NCBI GenBank assembly: GCA_025055675.1
Contig: JANWWT010000001.1
Location: 682,001 to 746,000, forward strand
DNA length: 64,000 nucleotides
Direction: 5' to 3'
Source of the DNA: Pseudanabaenaceae cyanobacterium SKYG29
Lineage (GTDB): Bacteria; Cyanobacteriota; Cyanobacteriia; Pseudanabaenales; Pseudanabaenaceae
Made by a program: the position numbers and the translations under genes. Under the pieces are notes generated by a model. The model was not told the DNA's origin. It was given only the letters and a program-made list of their open reading frames with translations, and ran no database searches. Below, in pieces: positions 25,298-34,221 of the stretch; the first letter of the stretch is position 1, and each line of letters opens with the position of its first letter.

Positions 25298-25364
25298 GTT
25301 GCTTACTCCTCATCACTTAGCTTTAACTTGTATCACCTTTTGCCGCCTTCGGCGAGTAGTCCGA

Positions 25365-25388
25365 ACCTCTAACCGCAAGATTAGAGGT
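25365..25388. terminator. Inverted repeat between two minus-strand genes
   Basis: ACCTCTAA-CCGCAAGA-TTAGAGGT is a perfect 8-bp stem with an 8-nt loop, lying 22 nt after the thioesterase stop. A second small stem GCCG-CCTT-CGGC lies just beyond at 25342-25353. No T tract follows on the minus strand, so termination or mRNA end protection is only possible, not shown. Confidence 0.35.
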
Positions 25389-25410
25389 ATGTATAAGTAT
25401 TGTCTCTTAT

Positions 25411-25821
25411 TCATTCCCCTTTGTATAGGAGGAACTTTGTCCGCTGTTCAGGGGTAAAGCGTTGGGGCTTGCGGGTTTGCGCGTTGATGAATAGTGCTTT
25501 TTGCTTAGATGTAGCAATTAAGGTGCTGTGCTCATTGCGAATTTCTCCCACAATCATGACAGAGGCATAACTCACTTCCCCACACCACATCTGCAGGTGC
25601 ATAGTGTTATGGAGGTAGAGGGGATGTCTGTACTCAATAGCAAAATTAGCTATGATAGGGATGATACCTCCTTCGAGGAGCTGGGGGATGGGCAATCCCA
25701 CCTGCGCTAGTAGCAATTGCCTTGCCTCCTCTAGCCACTGGAAATAGACGCCGTTGTTCACGTGACCAGCAAAGTCAATCTGATAGGTGAAAATCGGGGC
25801 ACTATAGGTCAACTTAGGCAC
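25411..25821 (-). CDS. Hotdog-fold acyl-CoA thioesterase (4HBT family)
   Basis: A 136-residue single hotdog domain. YQIDFAGHVNNGVYFQWLEEAR at residues 13-34 has the catalytic Asp (Asp16) and the hallmark GHVNN of YbgC/FadM-type 4HBT thioesterases. In cyanobacteria a member of this family hydrolyses 1,4-dihydroxy-2-naphthoyl-CoA in phylloquinone synthesis, so that is a possible role, but general acyl-CoA hydrolysis is equally likely. The GTG start at 25821 overlaps the 3-prime end of leuD by 8 nt. Confidence 0.8.
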   Translation of the reverse strand: MPKLTYSAPIFTYQIDFAGHVNNGVYFQWLEEARQLLLAQVGLPIPQLLEGGIIPIIANFAIEYRHPLYLHNTMHLQMWCGEVSYASVMIVGEIRNEHSTLIATSKQKALFINAQTRKPQRFTPEQRTKFLLYKGE

Positions 25822-26362
25822 GGTTGGGAATCATTCCAGTCTGGCGCGCGTAGGCGAATAGTCCCCCAGCTTCAATAACGGGGCGAATTTCTCCCAGGGG
25901 ACGTAAGGGATAGGTTTTTCCTGTGGTTTCGTTATGTATGAGGTTTTGATCAAAATCGATCGTGGCTAGGTGTCCGGTTTGGAATTCTTCACAGAGGCGG
26001 GTTTCGCACTCCCATGGGTAGAGTTCCCCTGTGGCGGCGCAGTTACGGAAGAAGATGCGGGCATAGGATTGGGCGACTACGGCTTCTACTCCTGCTGCTC
26101 CTAGGGCTATGGGGGCATGTTCCCGCGATGAACCACAGCCGAAATTTTCCCCCGCAATTACGATCGGGTATTTGGTCTTCATCTCCCCTAGTTCCACAAA
26201 TTTGCCGTAGCGATCGGGTAAGCCACTGAGGGCATAGCTCCCCAATTTTTCGTACTCTTCCGGATTAGAAGGAACAAGGGTCAGGTACTCGGCTGGGATG
26301 ATTTGGTCAGTATCGATGTTGTCATCCACAACAAAAACTGGACCACGGATGATTTTCGTCAT
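25814..26362 (-). CDS. leuD: 3-isopropylmalate dehydratase small subunit
   Basis: Swivel-domain subunit of isopropylmalate isomerase in leucine synthesis, acting with the iron-sulfur LeuC subunit, which is not in this window. VFVVDDNIDTDQIIPAEYL at residues 9-27 and NFGCGSSREHAP near residue 73 are the substrate-binding loops of LeuD; FFRNCAATGELYP follows. The 182-residue length is between bacterial LeuD (about 200) and the archaeal type (about 165), as usual in cyanobacteria. The 3-prime end overlaps the thioesterase gene by 8 nt. Confidence 0.92.
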   Translation of the reverse strand: MTKIIRGPVFVVDDNIDTDQIIPAEYLTLVPSNPEEYEKLGSYALSGLPDRYGKFVELGEMKTKYPIVIAGENFGCGSSREHAPIALGAAGVEAVVAQSYARIFFRNCAATGELYPWECETRLCEEFQTGHLATIDFDQNLIHNETTGKTYPLRPLGEIRPVIEAGGLFAYARQTGMIPNRA

Positions 26363-26465
26363 ACTAGCTGCAAGAAGAGTAATGCTAATTATAGAGGGAA
26401 AGTAACGATCGTTTCCCCCACCCTATGTTAAATTAAGTAGAGTTGCGCGGGTTCATGTCTCACCT

Positions 26466-26933
26466 ATGCCATTGTTGACTACTACCAAGATTCTGCAGGA
26501 TATTGAAAAGTATGGGGCACTGGGGATGTATGTCCCGCCAGAGGGGGGCTATGAGGGTCGTTTCCAGCGACTGTTGCGCAATTCTGGCTACGAAGTTTTG
26601 TTTATCACAGCACGAGGGCTAGGGGATGTGGCTGCCTACTTGACAGGCATTCATGGTGTTCGCCCTCCCCACTTGGGTAAGCAACCAGGCCCACCAAATG
26701 TGAGGCGTTATTTCCTTCCCCCCAAAATTCAATACCGCTTGGCAAATCTCTCTCCTAAATCCAAGGGTTTGCTAGTCTGGCTAATTGAGGGTAAATTTCT
26801 CTCGCGCCAAGAGTGGCAAGTAATTGCCAACATTCCCCAACAGGATAGCCGTGTCAAAATTGTCTTGGAAGTGGGTAGTGGGCGGGAAGTATACTGGAAA
26901 CCCCTGGCAGAACTAGTGCAGCAAGCGGCGTGA
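26466..26933 (+). CDS. ndhN: NAD(P)H-quinone oxidoreductase subunit N
   Basis: Small peripheral subunit of the photosynthetic NDH-1 complex, found only in cyanobacteria and plastids, used in cyclic electron flow and respiration. MPLLTTTKILQDIEKYGALGMYVPPEGGYEGRF, the start, and the later RGLGDVAAYLTGIHGVRPPHLGK are diagnostic of NdhN. Length of 155 residues is normal and no membrane helix is present. A cluster of short repeats begins 3 nt after the stop. Confidence 0.94.
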   Translation: MPLLTTTKILQDIEKYGALGMYVPPEGGYEGRFQRLLRNSGYEVLFITARGLGDVAAYLTGIHGVRPPHLGKQPGPPNVRRYFLPPKIQYRLANLSPKSKGLLVWLIEGKFLSRQEWQVIANIPQQDSRVKIVLEVGSGREVYWKPLAELVQQAA

Positions 26934-26936
26934 TGA

Positions 26937-27014
26937 TTCGGCAAGCTCATCAACTAGTTCGGCAAGCTCATCAACTAGTTCGACAAGCTCACCAGAATAT
27001 GGTTCGGCAAGCTT
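26937..27014 (+). repeat. Tandem 21-bp repeats between ndhN and the DUF6464-like gene
   Basis: Two perfect 21-bp copies starting TTCGGCAAGCTCATC at 26937-26957 and 26958-26978, a diverged third copy (TTCGACAAGCTCACCAG) at 26979-26999 and a partial fourth, TTCGGCAAGCTT. The family consensus TTCGRCAAGCTCAYC is shared with the repeats inside chlM. AAGCTT/CAAGCTC parts are imperfectly self-complementary, as in REP-type elements. Confidence 0.88.
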
Positions 27015-27062
27015 ACTTTCCCTTGGTAGGCTCATCAACGCAGCGAAAGTTTGCCTCTCTTG

Positions 27063-27422
27063 ATGGACTGGATGGACTCTCTCAATAACGGTTTGCCAGT
27101 GGAGTTGCGTTCCCACGATCGGCTTATTGCTAGGCTAATTCTTGACCATCAACCCCAACCAGGGCAGTGCATCGAGGTAGAGGGCAATCTGTACCGCATT
27201 TTGGAGCGCCGTCACCTCTACCGTTTGCAGAAAGGCAAGTATCGGCTTTACAAAGCGACTCTAGCTGTGCAACCCCTGGAGAGAGGGGAGCTGTACGAGT
27301 GGGAGGGACGTTGGGTGCTAGGGAATCCCAATTGCAGGTATAGTGCCCGCTCGGAGTTAGTGCGTTGTGCTGTCTATCCCGCTGGTCCCTGTAGTAACTG
27401 CCCCCACTTTGAGGGACTCTAG
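27063..27422 (+). CDS. Conserved cyanobacterial protein, DUF6464-like
   Basis: A protein of about 119 residues with a small beta-rich core ([38 protein letters not shown]) and a C-terminal Cys cluster: [20 protein letters not shown], giving four cysteines that could bind a metal. It resembles the cyanobacterial DUF6464 family, of unknown function; the family name is from memory of the pattern and not checked. I chose the ATG at 27063 over the TTG at 27051. The last 66 nt overlap, on the opposite strand, the C-terminal codons of nrdR. Confidence 0.7.
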   Translation: MDWMDSLNNGLPVELRSHDRLIARLILDHQPQPGQCIEVEGNLYRILERRHLYRLQKGKYRLYKATLAVQPLERGELYEWEGRWVLGNPNCRYSARSELVRCAVYPAGPCSNCPHFEGL

Positions 27423-27875
27423 TTCCAGTAGGCGCAATGTGTCAGCAAAGTCCTTCACACCCTTGAACTGACGATAGACGGAGGCAAACCGTACGTAGGC
27501 AACTTCGTTGAGTGTACGCAGGTAGCATAGCACCATCTCCCCAATTTCCGCACTGGTGACGGTAATCTTCCGATCGCCCCGACTCTGTAACAGTGCTTCG
27601 ATCTCATCCACAATCCCCTGAATTTGCTCTTCTGTAACATCTGTCTTTTCGCAAGCACGCACAATTCCTCGCAGGAGCTTGGAACGATCGAAGGATTCAT
27701 GACTGCCATCCCGCTTAATTACAGTAATCGGCACAAATTCGATCCGCTCGTAGGTAGTAAAGCGCCGCCGACAACTGGGATTGAGGCATTCCCGCCGCCT
27801 TCTTATGCTACCATCTTCCACCGATCGGGATTCTAGGACTCTGCTGTCAGGATGGCGGCAGAAAGGGCAGCGCAT
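27357..27875 (-). CDS. nrdR: Transcriptional repressor NrdR
   Basis: Represses ribonucleotide reductase genes in response to ATP/dATP. The N-terminal zinc ribbon is clear ([13 protein letters not shown], then [18 protein letters not shown]) and is followed by the ATP-cone ([20 protein letters not shown] through the [19 protein letters not shown] end). Length is 172 residues, about 15 more than usual; the extra C-terminal tail lies in the region that overlaps the convergent DUF6464-like gene. It starts 3 nt after secA and so is probably co-transcribed with it. Confidence 0.94.
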   Translation of the reverse strand: MRCPFCRHPDSRVLESRSVEDGSIRRRRECLNPSCRRRFTTYERIEFVPITVIKRDGSHESFDRSKLLRGIVRACEKTDVTEEQIQGIVDEIEALLQSRGDRKITVTSAEIGEMVLCYLRTLNEVAYVRFASVYRQFKGVKDFADTLRLLELESLKVGAVTTGTSGIDSTTH

Positions 27876-27878
27876 AGG

Positions 27879-30668
27879 TCATACCACTTCTACTTCGATT
27901 TGCTCACTGGGGGGCTGGGGACGGGGGTCAAATTCAAAGATGGAGTAGACCACATTACGTCTTATGTCTGTCATCATGGCGAAAAAGAGGTCAAACCCTT
28001 CCGTCTTATACTCGATGAGAGGGTCTTTCTGTCCATAACCCCTTAAGCTTACCGATTCCCGCAGTGCTTCCATCGCCTGGAGGTGTTCCCGCCACAGGGT
28101 GTCAATCTGCTGCAAGATGTAGAACCTCTCCACCTGGCGCATCAAGCCTGGCTGCACGCTGTCTACTTCCATCTCTTTGATTTCGTAGGCGCGTCTTACT
28201 TCTTCTTTTAGGTAGGCGGTGATTTCCTCATGATTCATGCCTTCCAAATGCTGGGGTTGTAAGTCTTTCAGCAGTTTGACAAATTCCTTGGTCTTATTGA
28301 CTAGCCCTTCCAAGTTCCATTCCTCTGGCGGCAGGTCAGGATTGACATAGTAGTTGACTAAGTCTTCTACCGTTTGGTCAGCATACTCTAACACCCGCTC
28401 CCGCAGATTCTCACCCCGCAAAACCCGTGCCCGTTCGGCATAAATTGCCCGCCTTTGCTTGTTCATCACTTCGTCATACTCAAACACCTGCTTGCGTATG
28501 TCGTAATAGTAGGTCTCCACCTTCTTCTGCGCCCCTTCCAAACTGCGGGTCAAAAGACCAGAGGTAATAGGCATATCTTCTTCCACCCGAAAAGCATTCA
28601 TCAAACTAGCCACCCGATCGCCGCCAAAAATGCGCATCAGGTTATCTTCTAAACTCAAGAAGAATTTGGTGGAGCCAGGGTCTCCCTGCCGGGCACAGCG
28701 TCCCCGCAGTTGGTTGTCAATGCGCCGCGATTCATGGCGTTCTGTGCCAATTACATGCAAGCCCCCCAACTCTATTACCTCTTTCTGTTCTTGTTTGGTG
28801 TATTGTTCATACTCCGATCGGATCAAGTTAAACACTTCCCGCAGTTTTTGAATGACAGGGTCATTGGTAGGCGACTTTTCCGCCGCGATCGCTAGGAGGT
28901 CTTCTGCCTGCAATTCCGTCACGCTCTGTTCCCCCAATTTCTCCACTGCAAAATCTAGGGCTTCTTTGAGTCTCTCTCGGGTAGCCATGGACAGCTCCGC
29001 GGGGAAAAGATGCTCAGAAGCTTTCCAGGTCTTCCTCTTAGCCGTACCGAAACCTTCTCCCCCCGATCGCCTGCTAAATAACGTCCGCTGCATCAGACTG
29101 TCATCCTCTGGGCGCACAATCCGCGGGAATAGTTCTTCCCTAATTTTCAGCCTCGCCATGTAGTCAGGATTCCCACCCAAGATGATGTCCGTTCCCCGCC
29201 CTGCCATGTTGGTAGCGATCGTGATGGTTTTCTTTCTCCCTGCCTGCGCAATGATCTCCGCTTCTCTCTCTACATTCTCTGGCTTGGCATTGAGGAGGTT
29301 GTGGGGAATTCCCATCTGCGTTAACAGAGAGGAGAGTAATTCTGATTTTTCAACACTAGTTGTACCGACTAGAACAGGTCTGCCTTTTTCGTACATCTCT
29401 TGACATTCCCGCGCCACGGCCCGCCACTTCGCTGCCTCTGTTTTGTACACCTCATCGGGGTAGTCAATACGGCGGTTTTTCTTATTCGTAGGAATACAGG
29501 TGACTTCTAGGTTATAGATTTTCACAAATTCTGCTTCTTCCGTTTTGGCAGTCCCCGTCATGCCCGACAGTTTGGGGTACAAAAGAAAGAGATTCTGATA
29601 GGTAATGGAAGCCAGGGTTTGCGTTTCCGGTTCGATCGGTACACCTTCTTTCGCCTCGATCGCTTGGTGCAAACCATCACTCCACCTTCTGCCAGGCATT
29701 ACCCGCCCTGTGAATTCATCCACGATCACCACTTCATTATTTCTGACAATGTAGTTAACATCCCTGAGAAACAATTCTTTCGCTTTAATGGCATTGAAAA
29801 CAAAGTGTGCCCAGGGGTCATTTTGGTCAAACAAGTCCTTTACCCCTAGGAGTTTTTCTGCCATCTCAAACCCCTCATCTGTTAGGATGATATTGCGCTG
29901 CTTCTCGTCCACCTCATAGTGTTTTTCCCTCTCTAATTGGGCAGCGATTTGGGCAGCGATCGTGTATTTTTCCGTTGGTCTTTCTACTTGCCCTGAAATG
30001 ATTAGGGGCGTGCGGGCTTCGTCAATCAGAATGGAATCTACTTCGTCGATGATGCAGTAGTGGAAGGGACGTTGTACAACTTCTTCCAGGGAGGTAGCCA
30101 TGTTGTCCCGCAGGTAGTCAAAACCCAGCTCACTATTTGTTACATAGGTAATATCGCAGGCATAGTTGCGTTGGCGTTCGACTGGGTCCATAGACTGCTG
30201 AATTAGCCCCACGGTTAGTCCCAAGAAGCGGTGCACTTGTCCCATCCATTCCGCGTCCCGTCGAGCTAGGTAATCATTGACCGTGACTACTTGTACCCCC
30301 TTGCCCGTAAGAGCGTTGAGGTAACTAGGCAGAGTGGCAACTAGGGTTTTCCCTTCTCCTGTCTTCATTTCCGCAATTTGCCCCGCATGCAGTACCATGC
30401 CCCCCATCAGTTGCACATCGAAATGGCGCAACCCTAAAACACGGCGGGAAGCTTCTCTGACAGTGGCAAACGCCTCCGGCAACAGGTCATCTAGGTCTTC
30501 GCCCTTCTCCAATCTCTGCTTGAATTCCGCGGTTTTCGCCTGCAATGCTTCGTCACTGAGGGCTTGGTATTCAGCTTCCAGGGAGTTGATCAAAGCCACG
30601 TAGGGTTTGAGTTTGTTTAACTGGCGCTGATTGGAGTCGCCTAGTAACATTTGCAGGACGTTTACCAT
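27879..30668 (-). CDS. secA: Preprotein translocase ATPase SecA
   Basis: Motor that drives proteins through SecYEG into the periplasm or thylakoid lumen. Visible features: [11 protein letters not shown] near residue 100 (Walker A), [18 protein letters not shown] near 205 (DEAD-type motif II), [22 protein letters not shown] (motif V region), [30 protein letters not shown] near 640, and the helical wing and scaffold domains. The length of 929 residues fits cyanobacterial SecA; the C-terminal zinc-binding tail of the E. coli protein is absent. nrdR follows after 3 nt. A 74-bp gap separates it from the divergent TauE-like gene. Confidence 0.97.
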   Translation of the reverse strand: MVNVLQMLLGDSNQRQLNKLKPYVALINSLEAEYQALSDEALQAKTAEFKQRLEKGEDLDDLLPEAFATVREASRRVLGLRHFDVQLMGGMVLHAGQIAEMKTGEGKTLVATLPSYLNALTGKGVQVVTVNDYLARRDAEWMGQVHRFLGLTVGLIQQSMDPVERQRNYACDITYVTNSELGFDYLRDNMATSLEEVVQRPFHYCIIDEVDSILIDEARTPLIISGQVERPTEKYTIAAQIAAQLEREKHYEVDEKQRNIILTDEGFEMAEKLLGVKDLFDQNDPWAHFVFNAIKAKELFLRDVNYIVRNNEVVIVDEFTGRVMPGRRWSDGLHQAIEAKEGVPIEPETQTLASITYQNLFLLYPKLSGMTGTAKTEEAEFVKIYNLEVTCIPTNKKNRRIDYPDEVYKTEAAKWRAVARECQEMYEKGRPVLVGTTSVEKSELLSSLLTQMGIPHNLLNAKPENVEREAEIIAQAGRKKTITIATNMAGRGTDIILGGNPDYMARLKIREELFPRIVRPEDDSLMQRTLFSRRSGGEGFGTAKRKTWKASEHLFPAELSMATRERLKEALDFAVEKLGEQSVTELQAEDLLAIAAEKSPTNDPVIQKLREVFNLIRSEYEQYTKQEQKEVIELGGLHVIGTERHESRRIDNQLRGRCARQGDPGSTKFFLSLEDNLMRIFGGDRVASLMNAFRVEEDMPITSGLLTRSLEGAQKKVETYYYDIRKQVFEYDEVMNKQRRAIYAERARVLRGENLRERVLEYADQTVEDLVNYYVNPDLPPEEWNLEGLVNKTKEFVKLLKDLQPQHLEGMNHEEITAYLKEEVRRAYEIKEMEVDSVQPGLMRQVERFYILQQIDTLWREHLQAMEALRESVSLRGYGQKDPLIEYKTEGFDLFFAMMTDIRRNVVYSIFEFDPRPQPPSEQIEVEVV

Positions 30669-30742
30669 ATCTCGATCGGACTCTTGCGTGCATCTACTTT
30701 ATCTATCATAGACGATATTGTCTAACTACAAATTGCGGGTGG

Positions 30743-31507
30743 ATGATATTTGGTTGGGGTATGTGGCAGGCACTTTGGTTATTGGCTTTGGGGATGGGGG
30801 TGGGGATTTTAGCCGCAATTTTGGGGATTGGGGGTGGCTTAGTGATTGTCCCAGTTCTCAATTTTTTAGGAGCAACGCCCGTGCAGGCAACTGCTACTAG
30901 TTTAGTGGGGGTATTTTTAGGGGCAACTGCAGCTACAGTACAGAACTGGTACAGCGGCAATTTGGCAGGGGGAATAGTGATTTATTTGGCGCTACCTGCA
31001 TTACTGACGACAGAATTAGGCGTAAGACTTGCCAATATTTTACCTGGACGCTACCTGCTACTTGCTTTTGCTCTTCTATTAATTACCGCCATATTTTTGT
31101 TGGACTTAAAGAAGCAGATTAGTAAACAAGAGCATACCCCCCGCTTTGTCACTGGTGCTCCCCTGATTGGTGGGATAGCAGGTATGTTGTCAGGACTTTT
31201 GGGGGTAGGGGGTGGATTAGTAATGGTACCTCTACAAATGTTGTGGCTAGGTCAAAACATTAAAGATGCTATCCGATCGAGTCTAGGCGCTATCACAATT
31301 ATTTCTCTGTGGGGGGTAGTCAGCCATAGCTTGAAGGGAAATGTGTTATGGGAGAAAGGATTCTGGTTGGGGATGGGCACAGCTCTGGGGGGACAGTTGG
31401 GAGCTAGCTTATTACCAAAACTACCCGATCGGTTAGTCACCCATCTATTTCGCCTTTTCCTGGTAATAATGGCAATTTACATGGTCTATAAGGCTTGGCA
31501 CATGTAA
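30743..31507 (+). CDS. TauE/SafE-family anion permease
   Basis: A 254-residue membrane protein with about eight helices in two repeats. The paired GxGGGLVIVPVL (near residue 28) and GVGGGLVMVPLQ (near residue 150) motifs mark the TauE/SafE family (sulfite, sulfoacetate or related anion export). The substrate cannot be told from the sequence and there is no sulfur gene nearby. It is divergent from secA and convergent with the aldehyde dehydrogenase gene, whose end is 5 nt away. Confidence 0.87.
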   Translation: MIFGWGMWQALWLLALGMGVGILAAILGIGGGLVIVPVLNFLGATPVQATATSLVGVFLGATAATVQNWYSGNLAGGIVIYLALPALLTTELGVRLANILPGRYLLLAFALLLITAIFLLDLKKQISKQEHTPRFVTGAPLIGGIAGMLSGLLGVGGGLVMVPLQMLWLGQNIKDAIRSSLGAITIISLWGVVSHSLKGNVLWEKGFWLGMGTALGGQLGASLLPKLPDRLVTHLFRLFLVIMAIYMVYKAWHM

Positions 31508-31512
31508 GAAGA

Positions 31513-32877
31513 CTAGACAAACCATTTGAGGAAATTGAGGTTAATTTTGTAGGGGGGATAGCGCCACTGTTGGTCAAACTTTAGGGATTTTTTGAGGATA
31601 CTTTTGTAGTGAGTGAAGGTGTCAAAGGTGTACTTGCCGTGGTATCTTCCCATGCCACTATCCCCGATACCCCCAAAAGGTAAATAAGGACTAGAAAGGT
31701 GCATGATTGTATCATTAATACAGCCACCGCCAAAGGGAATAGATTTGATGACTTCCTCCTGGAGCTTTTTATTGTCTGAGAAGAAATAGAGGGCAAGGGG
31801 ACGAGGACGGTCATTAATTTTCTTGATCACATCCGCCAAGTCAGTGTAGGTAAGTAGGGGCAGAATGGGACCAAAAATCTCCTCCTGCATCACAGGACTA
31901 TCCCAACTTACACCTGCAACAATTGTAGGGGCAATATAAAGATTTTCCCGATCGTGGTTTCCGCCCCACACTATCTGTCCTTCCCCTAGAAAATTAACCA
32001 ACCGCTGCCAATGCCGATCGTTGACAATGCGACCATAATCGGGACTTTGTTGGGGGTCATCACCATAAAATTCCCTGATGGCATCAATCAGAGCTGCCTT
32101 GAGTTGGTCATAAATATCAGCATGGACTAGGACATAGTCAGGGGCAATACAAGTCTGACCACAGTTAAAAAATTTCCCCCATGCTACCCGCCTTGCTGCC
32201 GTTTTAATATTGACAGCCCGATCGATAATACAAGGACTTTTACCCCCCAATTCCAATGTCACAGGTGTGAGGTGTTCTGCCGCTTTTGCCATGACAATCT
32301 TGCCCACCCTAGTACTGCCTGTGAAGAAAATATGGTCAAATTTCTGGGCCAATAATTCCTGACTGACTGTAGCGTCCCCCTCTACAACACTGATAAAAGC
32401 AGGATTGAAATTCTGCCGAAAAATCTGAGCAATCACTTGGGAGACATGGGGAGTAAACTCTGAGGGTTTAAGGACAGCACAATTGCCAGCAGCGATCGCA
32501 CCAATCAGGGGACTGACCAGTAACTGAAATGGGTAGTTCCAGGGAGCAATGATTAATACTACACCTAGTGGTTGGGGATAGACAAAACCCTTAGCAGGAA
32601 ATTGACCGAGAGAAATCTTAGCGGGTTGGGGTTTTACCCATTGCTTAAGATGTTTACAGACAAAATTGATTTCCTCCAGAAGAATGAGAATTTCACTAGC
32701 ATAGGCTTCAAATCTAGGCTTACCCAAATCTTTCTGGAGTGCGGCAATAATCACCTCCTGCTGCGTTTGGATCACTTGCTTTAGTAACTGCAGTTGTGCC
32801 AGACGATAATCTACAGCTAGAGTGGCATTAGTAGCAAAAAATTCCCTCTGCTTAGTAACAATATCTGCAATAGTCAT
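31513..32877 (-). CDS. Class 3-type aldehyde dehydrogenase
   Basis: A 454-residue NAD(P)-dependent aldehyde dehydrogenase close to the class 3 and fatty-aldehyde group. LGVVLIIAPWNYPFQL, VTLELGGKSPCII (catalytic Glu), GKFFNCGQTCIAPDYVL (catalytic Cys) and MQEEIFGPILPLL are in order. The C-terminus is hydrophobic (YPPYKINLNFLKWFV), as in membrane-associated fatty aldehyde dehydrogenases such as the cyanobacterial AldE; that function is a guess. ATG 32877 overlaps the idi stop by 4 nt (ATGA); a longer TTG start at 32916 would lie within idi. Confidence 0.9.
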   Translation of the reverse strand: MTIADIVTKQREFFATNATLAVDYRLAQLQLLKQVIQTQQEVIIAALQKDLGKPRFEAYASEILILLEEINFVCKHLKQWVKPQPAKISLGQFPAKGFVYPQPLGVVLIIAPWNYPFQLLVSPLIGAIAAGNCAVLKPSEFTPHVSQVIAQIFRQNFNPAFISVVEGDATVSQELLAQKFDHIFFTGSTRVGKIVMAKAAEHLTPVTLELGGKSPCIIDRAVNIKTAARRVAWGKFFNCGQTCIAPDYVLVHADIYDQLKAALIDAIREFYGDDPQQSPDYGRIVNDRHWQRLVNFLGEGQIVWGGNHDRENLYIAPTIVAGVSWDSPVMQEEIFGPILPLLTYTDLADVIKKINDRPRPLALYFFSDNKKLQEEVIKSIPFGGGCINDTIMHLSSPYLPFGGIGDSGMGRYHGKYTFDTFTHYKSILKKSLKFDQQWRYPPYKINLNFLKWFV

Positions 32878-33383
32878 AGGTAACTCAAAAACTGGGGATA
32901 ACACTGCCGTAGCCAATAGGTAAAGCGATCGGGGTAGTTCCTGATCTCCTCCTCTAATTTCTTAGCATCAATCCAGCGCCAAGCTACTACTTCTAAAGGG
33001 TTAACTTGAGGAACGCCTGCGAATTTCCCTAGCAGTACATGGTCATACTCATGCTCAATCAGTCCCCCATCCAGTTCTGCATAGTAAATGAAGCTAAATA
33101 ACTCCACCAACTCACAATCAAATCCCATCTCCTCCTGCAAACGCCGATGGGCAGCTTCCAACACCAACTCACCCGGACGGGGATGACTACAACAGGTATT
33201 TGTCCATAACCCCCCCGAATGATACTTATCCCATGCCCGTTGTTGCAAGAGAAGTTCTCCCTGGGGATTGACCACAAAAATAGAAAAAGCTCGGTGTAAT
33301 TGCCCCGATCGGTGTACTGCCAACTTTTCCCCCACACCGATTTCCCGATCGTGTTCATCTACCAAGATCAATAGTTCTGACAC
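32874..33383 (-). CDS. idi: Isopentenyl-diphosphate isomerase, type I
   Basis: Interconverts IPP and DMAPP. The Nudix-like fold is marked by LHRAFSIFVVNPQGELLLQQRA, the catalytic Cys in WTNTCCSHPRPGE, the Nudix-type helix EAAHRRLQEEMGFD and the catalytic Glu in EHEYDHVLLG. The length of 169 residues is normal. Most cyanobacteria are known to use the unrelated FMN-dependent type II enzyme, so a type I form here is less usual and may be acquired. GTG start at 33383; it lies 4 nt after the DNA methylase gene and overlaps the aldehyde dehydrogenase start. ispE and crtE in the same window act in the same pathway. Confidence 0.93.
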   Translation of the reverse strand: MSELLILVDEHDREIGVGEKLAVHRSGQLHRAFSIFVVNPQGELLLQQRAWDKYHSGGLWTNTCCSHPRPGELVLEAAHRRLQEEMGFDCELVELFSFIYYAELDGGLIEHEYDHVLLGKFAGVPQVNPLEVVAWRWIDAKKLEEEIRNYPDRFTYWLRQCYPQFLSYL

Positions 33384-33387
33384 TTCC

Positions 33388-34221
33388 TCACTCTAAACTT
33401 AGTTTTAGTTGCTGCACAGATTTTATAGGATAATTAGCAATAAAAATTTCCTGCCCATGTGGAGCAGTCGATCGTTTATAGTTGTTCATACCATATTGCA
33501 GACTCCAAGGAGAAATATTACACCATTGGTAGAGGCTGCGGATAAAGGGGCTATCATCATAGGTGAGCAACCAGTGATGACGTGTGGTAAGCAGCACTTG
33601 AGCCAGGCGGGGATGATCAAATTCAATATGAATCCTGCCTTGCCTGCCGTAAAGACGTGAATCGGCAGCAGAATAATAGGGGGGATCAAGGAATAGGAAA
33701 ACCTCCTCACCAGCAGCAACAACCACTGGTTCATAGTCCCCCCAGGTAATCTTTACTCCTTCTAAAAGAGGTGCTATTTTTCGCAACCGATCGATGGATG
33801 ACAATGTAAACCGTCCTTTGAATGCCTGTTCCGAGTAGCCTCCTGAGTCAACTGTCCCAGAAAAAGTAATTCTATTGAGTACAAAGAAACGTACTGCACG
33901 CTCAAATTCATCTCCCTGCCCATAGCGGTCTAACAGGTAATAAAAGAGGGATTTGCCGTTCTGTGTTTCCCAATATATTTGCTCAACAGCTGCAGCTAAG
34001 CGTTCACCATATCCTTGAAGAGTTTTCCAAAAGCAAAACAACTCGTAGTTAATATCGTTGATCCAGAATTTACAGTCAGGAAATTTTTGTCTGAGGGCAA
34101 TAAATATGGAGCCACCGCCAACCATTGGCTCACGGTATTCTTCGAAGGCTGGCACTAGGGGCAGTATTTGGGTGAGGGCGCGCGACTTACCGCCAGGGAA
34201 CCGCAAGGGACTTTTAAGCAT
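33388..34221 (-). CDS. D12-class N6-adenine DNA methyltransferase
   Basis: A 277-residue Dam/DpnM-type enzyme transferring methyl from SAM to adenine. The opening LRFPGGKSRAL and EYREPMVGGGSIF form the SAM site, and FLFLDPPYYS near residue 180 is the DPPY catalytic motif; LLTYDDSPFIRSLY follows. Dam-type enzymes recognise GATC, but D12 enzymes with other targets exist, so the target is open. The start overlaps by 8 nt the end of the gene pair that looks like its restriction partner, and idi follows after 4 nt. If the target is GATC it would modify every CGATCG site. Confidence 0.88.
   Translation of the reverse strand: MLKSPLRFPGGKSRALTQILPLVPAFEEYREPMVGGGSIFIALRQKFPDCKFWINDINYELFCFWKTLQGYGERLAAAVEQIYWETQNGKSLFYYLLDRYGQGDEFERAVRFFVLNRITFSGTVDSGGYSEQAFKGRFTLSSIDRLRKIAPLLEGVKITWGDYEPVVVAAGEEVFLFLDPPYYSAADSRLYGRQGRIHIEFDHPRLAQVLLTTRHHWLLTYDDSPFIRSLYQWCNISPWSLQYGMNNYKRSTAPHGQEIFIANYPIKSVQQLKLSLE

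Noticed and set aside
26937-27014. CRISPR-like array or att site
   Set aside because: The 21-bp units are adjacent without spacers and the core also occurs within chlM; no cas gene or integrase is near.
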